64,000 nucleotides of DNA, taken from Bacteroidales bacterium UBA1181. GTDB taxonomy: Bacteria > Bacteroidota > Bacteroidia > Bacteroidales > Paludibacteraceae. The position numbers were made by a program, and so were the translations under genes. The notes under the pieces were generated by a model. That model saw only the letters and a list, made by a program, of their open reading frames with translations, ran no database searches and had not been told where the DNA came from. This document shows positions 43,862 through 51,806 of the stretch, in pieces. Numbering within the stretch: the first letter of the stretch is position 1; every line of letters starts with the position of its first letter. Location: contig DBYR01000037.1 of the NCBI GenBank assembly GCA_002310215.1, positions 1 to 64,000 on the forward strand, in the 5' to 3' direction.

Positions 43862-45073
43862 ATGAAAAAAGGACATCCTGTCATACCGCTTTCACAGGCG
43901 GTGGAGACAATCAAAACAGCTATTCTGCAAGGGCAATACGAAGCCCTAAAGGAAGTTAACCGAGTACAGCTCGCTGTGTATTATGCCATCGGCAAGTTTC
44001 TGTCGAGGAACACGCGAAAAGGTGTTTGGGGCACGAGCGCTCTCAAACAAATCAGTGACCAATTACGCAAGGAACTACCCGGACTTCGAGGCTATTCTGA
44101 AGCGAATCTAAAAAACATGAGACTCTTTTATGAACAGTGGATACAGTTGGACTCAAATTCGTCAGTTACAACTGACGAATTATTAAGGACTGCAAACCAA
44201 ACAGACACGTTACATACGCACAAATCGTCAGTCATAACTGACGATTTATATCCCCTCGACAATCAAATAAATATATACCAATCACTCACCATACCTAATA
44301 TGGCAGGATTCCCCATCGATGATTTCTTTAAAGTTCCCTTTACCCATCACATAGAGATATTTAAACATGTAAGAAGTATGCCTGCTCGCTACTATTATAT
44401 CCACCGAACAGCAGAGGAGCATCTCTCTGTTGAGTCTCTCGAACATCTTATCAGGGAAAAAGCATTCGAGAACAGAGAGAGTATGCCTAACAACTTCGCC
44501 CAAACCATATCCGACTCCTTCATGGCTCGCAAAGCGGTGATGATGTTCAAAGACTCATACGCCTTACAATTCATTAATACGGAGGAAATTGGAGAGAGGG
44601 ACAAACAAGATATCGACGAAAAAGTCATCGAACAGAAGATTGTTCAGAACATAAAGAACTTCATCATGACCTTTGGCAATGATTTCACTTTTGTCGGCAA
44701 CCAATATCACCTTGAAATATACGAAGAAGAATTTTTCCCCGACTTGATTTTCTTTAATCGCGAATTAAATGCGCTGGTGGTGGTTGAACTGAAGATGGGA
44801 GATTTTAAACCAAGCTATCTCGGACAACTGACAACATATTTGAAAATATTGGACACAAAAGTTCGCAAACCGCATGAAAGTTCTTCGATTGGTATTGTTC
44901 TCTGCAAGTCTGCTAATAAAGATTTTGTGGAATTTGTCATACAAGATTATGACAGACCGATGGGTGTCGCCACCTATTCCACCGCAGAAGAAATGCCTAA
45001 TCGCTTGCGAAAAGCATTGCCAGACGTTGAAGAACTGAGAAAAATTATGCGTAAAGGTATTGACGGAAAATGA
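43862..45073 (+). CDS. DUF1016 / PDDEXK nuclease (YhcG family)
   Basis: Protein of 403 aa. The N-terminal DUF1016 domain (about 1-95; QLAVYYAIGKFLSRNTRKGVWGT, LPGLRGYSEANLKNMRLFY) is followed by a spacer of ~60 residues and a C-terminal PD-(D/E)xK nuclease domain with FPDLIFF...VVVELKMG (about 298-320). The family is widespread next to mobile elements and restriction systems; its target is not known. The spacer encodes two similar words, SSVTTDEL and SSVITDDL, each from a perfect-arm palindrome. It lies between two near-identical DUF4160/DUF2442 cassettes and has its own promoter. Confidence 0.9.
   Translation: MKKGHPVIPLSQAVETIKTAILQGQYEALKEVNRVQLAVYYAIGKFLSRNTRKGVWGTSALKQISDQLRKELPGLRGYSEANLKNMRLFYEQWIQLDSNSSVTTDELLRTANQTDTLHTHKSSVITDDLYPLDNQINIYQSLTIPNMAGFPIDDFFKVPFTHHIEIFKHVRSMPARYYYIHRTAEEHLSVESLEHLIREKAFENRESMPNNFAQTISDSFMARKAVMMFKDSYALQFINTEEIGERDKQDIDEKVIEQKIVQNIKNFIMTFGNDFTFVGNQYHLEIYEEEFFPDLIFFNRELNALVVVELKMGDFKPSYLGQLTTYLKILDTKVRKPHESSSIGIVLCKSANKDFVEFVIQDYDRPMGVATYSTAEEMPNRLRKALPDVEELRKIMRKGIDGK
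44156..44181. repeat. Intragenic palindrome 1 in the nuclease gene
   Basis: AATTCGTCAGTT and AACTGACGAATT are perfect inverted arms with a 2-base centre, inside the coding frame. Confidence 0.8.
44222..44247. repeat. Intragenic palindrome 2 in the nuclease gene
   Basis: AAATCGTCAGT and ACTGACGATTT are perfect inverted arms around a 4-base centre. It shares the CGTCAGT/ACTGACG core with palindrome 1, 66 bases (22 codons) away. Confidence 0.8.
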
Positions 45074-45094
45074 AAAGAGGAAGAGACGAGGAAC

Positions 45095-45122
45095 GTAGAG
45101 ACGAACGGCCGTGCGTCTCTAC
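45095..45122. repeat. Palindrome of the GTAGAGACG family
   Basis: GTAGAGACG...CGTCTCTAC arms with a partly mismatched core, 22 bases after the nuclease gene. Third member of the family seen at 4197 and 5243; further CGTCCC/CACG words follow it. It may act as a terminator for the nuclease gene. Confidence 0.65.
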
Positions 45123-45218
45123 GTTTGTGCGTCCCCACGTCCATGCGACCCTACAACGGTCTGTCATATCATAACAAACCGATTCCAATTGGTGTGTTTC
45201 CCATTTTTGGATTAAAGA

Positions 45219-45250
45219 TTTGGAGGATTAGATGGCAAGATATAAATTTG
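45219..45250 (+). promoter_or_regulatory. Promoter of DUF4160/DUF2442 cassette 2
   Basis: TTTG-N20-TAAATTTG, almost the same as the cassette 1 promoter; homology begins at TTAAAGATTTGG just upstream. Confidence 0.8.
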
Positions 45251-45266
45251 CGGAAAATAGTCAAGT

Positions 45267-45518
45267 ATGCCAGAAATAAGTAGATTCTATGGAATTATAA
45301 TAAAAATGTTCTTTAAGCCAAAAGAGCATGAACCTGCGCATATACATGCAGTGTATAACGAGTACGTAGGTATCTTTGACATTAGCACTTGTGAAATGAT
45401 TGAGGGCGACATGCCAGCAAAAGCACAAGAACTCATAAAAGAATGGTTGCAAACCTATCCTAAAGAATTGAAAAAAATGTGGGACACCCAAATTATAACC
45501 AAATTACCGCCACTATGA
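45267..45518 (+). CDS. DUF4160 protein, cassette 2
   Basis: Protein of 83 aa, identical to the product at 43179-43430. The DNA differs at only a few positions, so the duplication is recent. The PAHIHA motif and the overlap with the following DUF2442 gene are preserved. No terminator of the pckG type follows this cassette, unlike cassette 1. Confidence 0.85.
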   Translation: MPEISRFYGIIIKMFFKPKEHEPAHIHAVYNEYVGIFDISTCEMIEGDMPAKAQELIKEWLQTYPKELKKMWDTQIITKLPPL

Positions 45519-45769
45519 TACCTAAGATAAAAGATATTGCATTTTTACCTGATTTCCATCTAAAAGTATTCTTCGACGATGGAACAGGAGTCCTCTATGA
45601 CGTTAATGAAGACATTGAATCGGTTGACGAATTTAAGGGACTAAAAAGCATTTATGGATTATGGAATCAGGGGAAAGTGGATTCCAGTCGGACAATTGTT
45701 TATTGGAATGACCGTATTGATTTGCCAAGCGACATGATATATGAATACGGAAAACCGATAGAAAGGTGA
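45515..45769 (+). CDS. DUF2442 protein, cassette 2
   Basis: Protein of 84 aa, the same as the cassette 1 protein except for the C-terminal Arg (GKPIER versus GKPIEK). It starts in an ATGA overlap with the DUF4160 stop. Homology with cassette 1 continues about 20 bases past the stop (GATTTATA), then ends. Both copies are intact, so both may be expressed. Confidence 0.85.
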   Translation: MIPKIKDIAFLPDFHLKVFFDDGTGVLYDVNEDIESVDEFKGLKSIYGLWNQGKVDSSRTIVYWNDRIDLPSDMIYEYGKPIER

Positions 45770-46160
45770 CAGCGGTTTTGATTTATAAGGTGCGATTAAA
45801 CAAATACATTAACGAACAATATTCGAAGGAGGTAATAGCGGAAGAAATATATATTTATACATAACATAAAAATTTGAGCTTAACGCTCTTATTCTCAATC
45901 CGAGAAATCTGGTAAATTTTTACGACACGAGAATAAGCAAGCGAGAGGTTCACGCCTATAGGTGTGGACCGTTTCGTGCTTATTAGTGTCAGCGGTTTAC
46001 CAGAGCCTTCGGATTTAATAAGCGACAACGAACGGTTCACGCTTTTTTGTTTGCTTATGAGTATAGAGTGTCGGCTTGACGGAGAATCCTGAAAATCCGT
46101 TAAAGAGTAAGGGTAATCTTTTTTGACGTTGCGCCCGACACGGAAACAGGGCATATTTTT
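45770..46160 (+). other. Spacer with a large structured element
   Basis: About 390 bases without a convincing gene. The left third is AT-rich; the rest is the inverted-repeat element at 45897-46058, then ~100 bases leading to the lipoprotein gene. A 109-codon minus-strand frame covers the element but looks like a by-product of its structure. Confidence 0.6.
45897..46058. repeat. Long nested inverted repeat; candidate structured RNA or dispersed element
   Basis: A 119-base hairpin (45897-46015) has several paired blocks in nested order: AATCCGA/TCGGATT, TCTGGTAAA/TTTACCAGA, GACAC-AATAAGCA/TGCTTATT-GTGTC and GGTTCACGCC/GGTGTGGACC around a TATA loop. A second, weaker one (ATAAGC/GCTTAT, 46018-46058) repeats the GGTTCACGC word. 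The ordered pairing is far beyond chance. Whether it acts as RNA leader of the following lipoprotein gene or as a mobile repeat is open. Confidence 0.6.
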
Positions 46161-46793
46161 ATGAGAAAGAACATTTTCTTGCAACCATTGGTTTGGCTTG
46201 CGTTTTTGTGTGGTTTGGTCATGTTCTCATCCTGCGGGAAAGATGATGAAAATGACATGGGAACTGTCAGTGGAACAAACGTGATAGACATGGGTTGGGT
46301 GGAATGGTCCTTAAAAGACATGGACGGAAATGTGCTTGACGAAGGGAAACAGGCCCAAACTTCGGAATCATGGACGGAAGACACTGGGTGGATGGATATT
46401 GTATCGGAAAAGATGGATAATCTCATCAGTTTTGCATATGAAGGCAGAACAAGCGCTTTACCACTAAAACTCTCAAAGGGGACATATGATGTTACCGGCG
46501 AATATGAAGATCACGATGGATCGTATACTGGGTTGGGTTTTGAAATAAGTATAGAGGGTAATTGGTGGTGGAATCCATGCGAAAACCAAAAGCACACCAT
46601 TACAAATGTAGAAAAAGTCGGCAGGTACTTCAATGGCAATTATCTTTACGCTGTCGAAGGGTATTTTGACATAAAAATTGATGACAGCAGCAAATACAAA
46701 TATTCGTCAGAATCCGGGGAAGTGAAAGAATACATGTTAGCATGTAAATACAGGATGATTGTTGAATCGGATTATTTTGCGGAGAATGAATAG
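46161..46793 (+). CDS. Hypothetical lipoprotein
   Basis: Protein of 210 aa with a lipoprotein signal: basic start MRKN, hydrophobic core, and FSSC lipobox (Cys about residue 29), followed by GKDDEND, an acidic stretch of the kind used for surface export of lipoproteins in Bacteroidetes. The mature part has a beta-rich pattern with two Trp-rich spots (WTEDTGWMD, GNWWWNP). No known family is recognised. It lies in the accessory island between a structured repeat and the second pckG-type terminator. Confidence 0.75.
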   Translation: MRKNIFLQPLVWLAFLCGLVMFSSCGKDDENDMGTVSGTNVIDMGWVEWSLKDMDGNVLDEGKQAQTSESWTEDTGWMDIVSEKMDNLISFAYEGRTSALPLKLSKGTYDVTGEYEDHDGSYTGLGFEISIEGNWWWNPCENQKHTITNVEKVGRYFNGNYLYAVEGYFDIKIDDSSKYKYSSESGEVKEYMLACKYRMIVESDYFAENE

Positions 46794-46857
46794 GAAGATG
46801 GACAGGTATGGACTTGAGCGTCTTGGCATGTAATTCATTAAGAATTCATTATAGAGG

Positions 46858-46888
46858 AAGCCACATCCATTGGGTGCGGCTTTTTTGT
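46858..46888 (+). terminator. Terminator in the second pckG-type cassette
   Basis: AAGCCACA and TGGGTGCGGCTT pair with one mismatch, followed by TTTTTG. It follows the lipoprotein gene by 65 bases and probably ends it. Confidence 0.75.
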
Positions 46889-46895
46889 TTAAAGA

Positions 46896-46927
46896 TTTGG
46901 CGATTTAAGGGGCAAGATATAAATTTG
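46896..46927 (+). promoter_or_regulatory. Promoter of the membrane-protein gene
   Basis: TTTG-N20-TAAATTTG, third copy of the cassette promoter, 36 bases before the ATG at 46963. Confidence 0.75.
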
Positions 46928-46962
46928 CGTAAACACGGAACCGATCCCTCAATCTTCTCGAG

Positions 46963-47970
46963 ATGAAACACAACAAACTCTTTATTATTTGCATATGCAT
47001 TGTTGCGACCTTGTTCTGCAACGCACTTCCATCCATGGCAAATACGGCCGCCTACGACCCTGATTTCGGAGCCGGCACGATATCAGGTCCGAAAGAGTTG
47101 GGGGAATTCTGTGTGGCCTATTACCATGACGGCAAACTCTACAACGAGCTTGACACCAAATGGGGAATCCCGTATCTCGACGAGCAAGAAGAAGCATTTG
47201 ATTCCATTGCCCTAGAACAAGACACTCTTCCTTATTCCGACACACTAAATGACTACGAGAGTGATGACACAACATCCGAATACATTCAAGAAGAGTTTTT
47301 CCCTGAAGAAAACGAGCTCACGGATTCTGCGATCATCGCCATGGCAAAGGTCTTCCATTTCGAGAATTGCTCACAAAATCAAAAATTCCATCTCTTCCAT
47401 GATGTACACTCCTTCTGCAACTTCAGGTTCATAGTCCATTACCCCAACACAGATTATTATTACATCTCTCCCTGCGTAGATACAAAACATTACATCCATC
47501 ATACCATTTCCCTCGACGAAGGAGGAATATCAACTCAAGAGAAAGACTATACATTCACCATGACGGTTATCCTGATAATATTGGCGATGCTCATAACCGT
47601 CGGTTTGGAATTGGCTATGGGCTGGGTATTCTCTTATCGGTCAAGAAAAGATTTACTTACGATTGCCATAACCAATACCATAACCAATCTGCTGATGAAC
47701 ATCCTTATCTGTCCTTCATTCCTGCACGGAGACGATCTTGAACGCTTTTTGGGAATGGTTTTTGTTATCGTCATCCTTGAGCCATTGGTATGGATAATCG
47801 AAAGCATTGTGTATCTATTTACACTGGAGAGGAAGGCCGAGCACTACAAGCTGAGAGCGTTTGTGAGAGCGTTTGCTTTTGCCTTTGTTGCGAATGTCGT
47901 ATCATTTGTTATCGGCCTTGTCATTATCTCATTTGTTAAAGATTTGATTGTTAGCTTATTCGGCTTTTAA
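46963..47970 (+). CDS. Hypothetical multi-pass membrane protein
   Basis: Protein of 335 aa. A signal peptide (about 1-27, ending PSMANTA) is followed by an acidic extracytoplasmic domain of ~170 residues with many Asp/Glu/Tyr, then about four membrane helices in the C-terminal half (about 200-222, 235-255, 264-286, 300-330). No known family is seen. The layout, sensor-like outside domain plus membrane bundle, could suit a receptor or a channel. It is driven by a cassette promoter and is not clearly followed by a terminator. Confidence 0.7.
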   Translation: MKHNKLFIICICIVATLFCNALPSMANTAAYDPDFGAGTISGPKELGEFCVAYYHDGKLYNELDTKWGIPYLDEQEEAFDSIALEQDTLPYSDTLNDYESDDTTSEYIQEEFFPEENELTDSAIIAMAKVFHFENCSQNQKFHLFHDVHSFCNFRFIVHYPNTDYYYISPCVDTKHYIHHTISLDEGGISTQEKDYTFTMTVILIILAMLITVGLELAMGWVFSYRSRKDLLTIAITNTITNLLMNILICPSFLHGDDLERFLGMVFVIVILEPLVWIIESIVYLFTLERKAEHYKLRAFVRAFAFAFVANVVSFVIGLVIISFVKDLIVSLFGF

Positions 47971-48053
47971 TCCATGTAAACCAGTTATGACTTAGTCTAT
48001 GATGGTAATATGTTCCCTTAGATTTTTATAGCTCAATTGCACATCTATAAAAG

Positions 48054-48121
48054 AATTGCACCACGAAAGTGCAATTTCTGATGTATTTCTGCACTTTTGT
48101 AGTGCAATTTGTGTATCTTTG
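48054..48121 (+). promoter_or_regulatory. Paired inverted repeats overlapping the ATPase promoter
   Basis: IR1 is AATTGCAC-N7-GTGCAATT (48054-48076); IR2 is TGCACT-N5-AGTGCA (48090-48106), followed by AATTT. A further half-site CAATTGCAC starts at 48034. A TATCTTTG -7 element lies at 48114-48121. Three related half-site clusters just upstream of one -7 box look like an operator array, possibly self-controlling. Confidence 0.6.
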
Positions 48122-48138
48122 CAAAAAACAATCAGACT

Positions 48139-49314
48139 ATGGATAATAATTTAGTCAACTACATGCAAAATCAGTTGCAAAATGTGCCTACTGATTTTTA
48201 TAGATATATGTTCGACAAAATAGATTGGCAGGAACGGATGTTCGGACTTGTCGGTCCGAGAGGTGTGGGCAAAACGGTTCTATTCCTGCAATACATCAAA
48301 CAACGTCAGAACGAGGAATCTTTGTTTTATGTTTCTGCCGACAATACGTATTTTTCCAACCACTCGCTTATAGAACTTGCTGACCAGTTCTCTAAAGAAG
48401 GAGGACAACATTTGTTTATTGACGAAGTGCACAAATATGCGAACTGGTCAAGGGAACTTAAACAGATATACGATACTCATCCAGATATGAAAGTGGCTTT
48501 CACTGGTTCCTCCGTACTTGACATAACGAAAGGAGAGGCAGACCTTAGTCGCCGTGCCCCTATCTATACTATGCAAGGACTCTCTTTCCGAGAATATCTT
48601 GCCATGACGCATCACATAAATGTCCCTATGCTTTCGTTGCAGGAGATTATTGAGAATAAGCCTCTTTCCATTGAAGGACTTCCTCATCCGCTTCCTCTTT
48701 TTAAGGAATATTTGCGACGTGGTTACTATCCTTTTGCGACAGACGGTTTGTTTGATGTCAAACTAAACCAAATCATCAATTGGACGATGGAGGTGGATAT
48801 TCCCCAATATGCGAACATGAATGCATCAACAGGACGTAAACTAAAGAAACTGCTGGGTATTATCGCTATGAGTGTTCCATTCAAACCGGTTATGGATAAA
48901 ATTGCCAAAATGGTCAACGTAAGCAGAAATGACCTGTCTGATTATTTCTTATACATGGAGAATTCAGGTATGATTGCACAGCTACGCGACACTACAAATG
49001 GCATCATGAGCTTAGGGAAGGTAGAGAAGGTCTATTTAGACAATCCTAATTTAGCTTATGTGTTGGGAGAGGAATCTTCCAATATCGGGAATATCCGCGA
49101 AACCTTTTTCTTTAATCAGATGCGTGTCCACAACAAAGTAATCGTTTCCAAACAATCCGACTTTGAGATTCAAGACATGACCTTTGAAGTAGGTGGTAAA
49201 AACAAAGGTCAGAAACAGCTTTCCAACCTTGAAAAAGGATACGTCATTAAGGATGACATAGAATATGGATCAGGCAATATCATTCCTCTATGGCTGTTTG
49301 GATTGAATTATTAA
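48139..49314 (+). CDS. AAA ATPase with DUF4143-type C-terminal domain
   Basis: Protein of 391 aa from MDNNLVNYMQN; the 10-codon longer frame starts inside the -7 element region and is rejected. The N-terminal AAA_14 domain has the P-loop GLVGPRGVGKTVLF (about 37-50), Walker B HLFIDEVHKY (about 99-108) and the sensor FTGSSVLD. The C-terminal part resembles DUF4143, with a winged-helix segment (MAKMVNVSRNDLSDYFLYMENSGMI) and a PDDEXK-like remnant (SKQSDFEIQDMTFEVGGKNKG: D-x-E-V-x-x-K pattern). Orphan members are abundant in Bacteroidetes; function unknown. Confidence 0.88.
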   Translation: MDNNLVNYMQNQLQNVPTDFYRYMFDKIDWQERMFGLVGPRGVGKTVLFLQYIKQRQNEESLFYVSADNTYFSNHSLIELADQFSKEGGQHLFIDEVHKYANWSRELKQIYDTHPDMKVAFTGSSVLDITKGEADLSRRAPIYTMQGLSFREYLAMTHHINVPMLSLQEIIENKPLSIEGLPHPLPLFKEYLRRGYYPFATDGLFDVKLNQIINWTMEVDIPQYANMNASTGRKLKKLLGIIAMSVPFKPVMDKIAKMVNVSRNDLSDYFLYMENSGMIAQLRDTTNGIMSLGKVEKVYLDNPNLAYVLGEESSNIGNIRETFFFNQMRVHNKVIVSKQSDFEIQDMTFEVGGKNKGQKQLSNLEKGYVIKDDIEYGSGNIIPLWLFGLNY

Positions 49315-49603
49315 ATCCATTCACCCAACAAATCCAACAGAGATTATCATCATATCTATTTAAAAATCAACCAGTAAAATATTCCTCTCGATTAGAAGGG
49401 TTAGGGAGCAAGATATAAATTTGTGTGAAATTACTTAACAGAAAAGTCTGGTGGAAGAGTAACTTCGCAATTACATTTCCAACCTATGCCAGAGCGAGGC
49501 GTAGGTTGAAAACATTCGCACCACGAAACACGACACGAGCGAGGGGGTGTGCCAGAATTGACACACCCCCTCGCTTTACATCTCTGACTTTTATCGCAAA
49601 TGG
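49315..49603. other. Spacer with an orphan promoter remnant
   Basis: At 49416-49423 there is a TAAATTTG preceded by GGGAGCAAGATA, matching the island cassette promoter, but the -33 position reads TTAG. No gene follows it; a 60-codon frame at 49425-49607 has no coding character. A terminator hairpin lies at 49539-49574. Confidence 0.5.
49539..49574. terminator. Terminator 3' of the surface-protein gene
   Basis: GCGAGGGGGTGTG and CACACCCCCTCGC are perfect 13-bp arms. The hairpin lies 29 bases past the stop of the minus-strand gene and ends in TTT on the plus strand, so it may serve both directions. Confidence 0.8.
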
Positions 49604-51625
49604 CTAAAGCGATACTTTAAAGACCTCGTCCTCCACCTTCACAAGGAAGATGCCCTTGCCGAGGAAGTCGAGTTCCATCTCGCTCGAATCGACTTTGCCC
49701 ATGAAGATCGTACGTCCCATCATATCGGTGATGGTCACCTCTGAACCGATCTGCGCATTGCCGACAATCACCTTCCCGTCGTTCACCCACACACGTAGCA
49801 ATGAACTGGTATGCATACGTGCGTTCGTGAGGATGTTTTTCTTATAAACAACTGACAACGTGGAATTTGCCGTTATCTCTGGCGTTGTGAAGAATCCGTA
49901 ATCCAACTGGTCGGTCACATCCGTACCATTGAACGTGACGGAGCCGATCTCCCAGCCCTCTTCTGGTTTGAATGCAAGCTTGAAGGTTTTACAGTTGCCT
50001 ACTTCCAGCGCAGTCTTGCCATTTGCTCCATCCTGTATGGTTAGGAACACAGCTGGCTCCAATTCGCAACCTCCGATTTCGATTTGCTCTTCGATGTCCA
50101 GCTTCTTCGCCGCCATGCCGTTGCCTGGTTTCAGTTCGAGAGAATAGGTGTAGCTTTCGCAGGCGCCCACATTCTTGTCTTCGAAGGATAACAGCTCAAA
50201 TTCAGCTTTTGTTTTTATGGTGTCCGTGTGGACTTTGCCGACCATATCGGTTCTGTGGATGAGCATTATGGTTCCTTCCGTCCATACGACTCCGTCCTTC
50301 TCCCACGTGATTTTAACGGTGCCACTGCCGGGAACATTGGTTGCGTGAGGATTTTTCGGATAGACGTGGGAACCCGAAGCCACGGATGCGGAAATGCTCC
50401 TCTTGAAGATGTCGTAGCAACTCAGGTCCTTCGTCGCCGAACGTATTACGGAGAACTCGTAAGTGTTTTCCCCTGGGGAGGTTGTCACACCGTAAGAGTA
50501 GCTCGTCTTCCCTGGGGCGTAAGCGATCTCTTCTGTTTGTGTGGCCACGCTGTCCCCCATTGTCGTTTTGATGGTGAGGAGGAACGGGCTGTTGTCGTAA
50601 TCTCCCGCCGGGGCGGTTGGAATTGCCCATGTGCAGGTCAACACGTTGTCGGAAAGGGCGCAGGTGATGTCGGATACTTGTGGATAAGCGTTCACGGTCA
50701 CCGCACTGGATTCGAACACATAATGGAGATCGCATTGGATGCCGTTGATTTCACCGCCCAGTTGACACTCCTGCCTAAGCTTGTACTTGTAGGATTTGTT
50801 CAGGTCATGGTAAGGCTCTGTGTAAGCCGTCACGGCGAAATAGGCTGGATCGTTCTCCGCCTGTCTGCCCGTGACGCCCGAGTGGGACGTACGTGTGGTG
50901 GAGTCCGCCTCGCACAGGAATATACCACCCATCAGGGCGACACCCTTGTTGACCTGGCGAGTCCAGTCGAAATAGATTCTTGGGTTATTGTTTTCGTCGC
51001 TACAGCCGTAGTATACCTTTGTGATTTTCAGTTTCGGGTCTTCAGGGTAGCTTACGGTGACCTTTCGGTAGGAGGATTCGCTAATATCCTCGTCTGGGGT
51101 AGCGCCCATTCTCCACCAGTGGCCCGCCAAATCGATGGTGACCGTCGTGCCTAAGTCCGCTTGGGAGACGGGCACCTCAAACGATATGAAACGGGTGGTC
51201 TCGTCGTCCCCGCTGTCCGGCGACTTCTCTACCACCCAGTTGCCAATCAGATCCCTGCCGTCTATGTCGGCGACTACGGCCTGACCCTCCTCATTCATTT
51301 GGACTTTGATGACATGTTTGACCTTCGTGTTTTGTGTGATGGTGAGCGCATTGCCGTCGATTCCGAAGCCGCAGTAGCCGGAAAGAGTGGCGCCCCAGGT
51401 CTGGTAAACCCTGATTTTGTACTCGAGGGTACCCCTTTCCGGATTCCACGTCACTTTATCCAAATCGGAGTACTCATCCCAGCTGGAGATGGCGGAAGCC
51501 TCCTGCCATGACGCGAGGAAGAAGATGCCCAGCATTACGGCGCACCTAAGCCAAGCGTTGTGTTTTTTACGTTTCAAGGCGCAAATCCCCTTGAAGATTC
51601 CTGAAGTAAAAGTAGTCATGTTCAT
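49604..51625 (-). CDS. Secreted surface protein with type IX sorting tail
   Basis: Protein of 673 aa. An N-terminal signal (about 20-45, LRCAVMLGIFFLASWQEASA) is long, with a basic lead. The middle has several beta-sandwich repeats of fibronectin-like pattern with TYTEPYHDLNKSYKYKLRQ-type strands. The last ~75 residues (VWVNDGKVIVGNAQIGSEVTITDMMGR...GKGIFLVKVEDEVFKVSL) match the Por secretion tail that directs proteins to the type IX system. The core function is not recognised. It lies divergent from the type IV secretion operon with a ~570-base gap. Confidence 0.8.
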   Translation of the reverse strand: MNMTTFTSGIFKGICALKRKKHNAWLRCAVMLGIFFLASWQEASAISSWDEYSDLDKVTWNPERGTLEYKIRVYQTWGATLSGYCGFGIDGNALTITQNTKVKHVIKVQMNEEGQAVVADIDGRDLIGNWVVEKSPDSGDDETTRFISFEVPVSQADLGTTVTIDLAGHWWRMGATPDEDISESSYRKVTVSYPEDPKLKITKVYYGCSDENNNPRIYFDWTRQVNKGVALMGGIFLCEADSTTRTSHSGVTGRQAENDPAYFAVTAYTEPYHDLNKSYKYKLRQECQLGGEINGIQCDLHYVFESSAVTVNAYPQVSDITCALSDNVLTCTWAIPTAPAGDYDNSPFLLTIKTTMGDSVATQTEEIAYAPGKTSYSYGVTTSPGENTYEFSVIRSATKDLSCYDIFKRSISASVASGSHVYPKNPHATNVPGSGTVKITWEKDGVVWTEGTIMLIHRTDMVGKVHTDTIKTKAEFELLSFEDKNVGACESYTYSLELKPGNGMAAKKLDIEEQIEIGGCELEPAVFLTIQDGANGKTALEVGNCKTFKLAFKPEEGWEIGSVTFNGTDVTDQLDYGFFTTPEITANSTLSVVYKKNILTNARMHTSSLLRVWVNDGKVIVGNAQIGSEVTITDMMGRTIFMGKVDSSEMELDFLGKGIFLVKVEDEVFKVSL

Positions 51626-51806
51626 TCGCTATAATTATTTAGTTATTATTAGATAATGCATGTTTTAGTTCCGAAGGTAGGTTCGTGCCGATGCTTAGCC
51701 CTCTCGCTCTCCTCGGTAGGTTTACCGTATTCGTCTCATACACTGCCTTTTGTTGTTCCACTGCGGAAGGCTTGCGCATGCCTCTCCGCATCCCTTTTAC
51801 TTGCTA

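Larger units (their letters stand above)
46828..46927 (+). repeat. pckG 3' end / terminator / promoter cassette, copy 2
   Basis: ATGTAATTCATTAAGAATTC and the following terminator and promoter match 43063-43162 closely. Just before, the DNA reads GAG CGT CTT GGC ATG TAA (E R L G M stop), comparable to the pckG end K R L G M stop, as if a diverged pckG 3' end were left here. The stem is AGCCACA/TGCGGCT with one mismatch. Confidence 0.7.

Noticed and set aside
43862..45073. Restriction-modification system reading of the nuclease locus
   Set aside because: No methyltransferase or specificity gene is nearby; DUF1016 proteins are not known restriction enzymes.
45855..46184. Minus-strand 109-codon frame over the structured element
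   Set aside because: Its sequence follows from the inverted repeat. It runs into the lipoprotein gene start and lacks a promoter.
49425..49607. 60-codon frame after the orphan promoter
   Set aside because: Arg/Thr-rich, overlaps a terminator hairpin, no protein features.
49604..51625. Surface protein as a transposase or integrase of the tra element
   Set aside because: It has a signal peptide, beta-sandwich pattern and Por tail; no catalytic recombinase motif.
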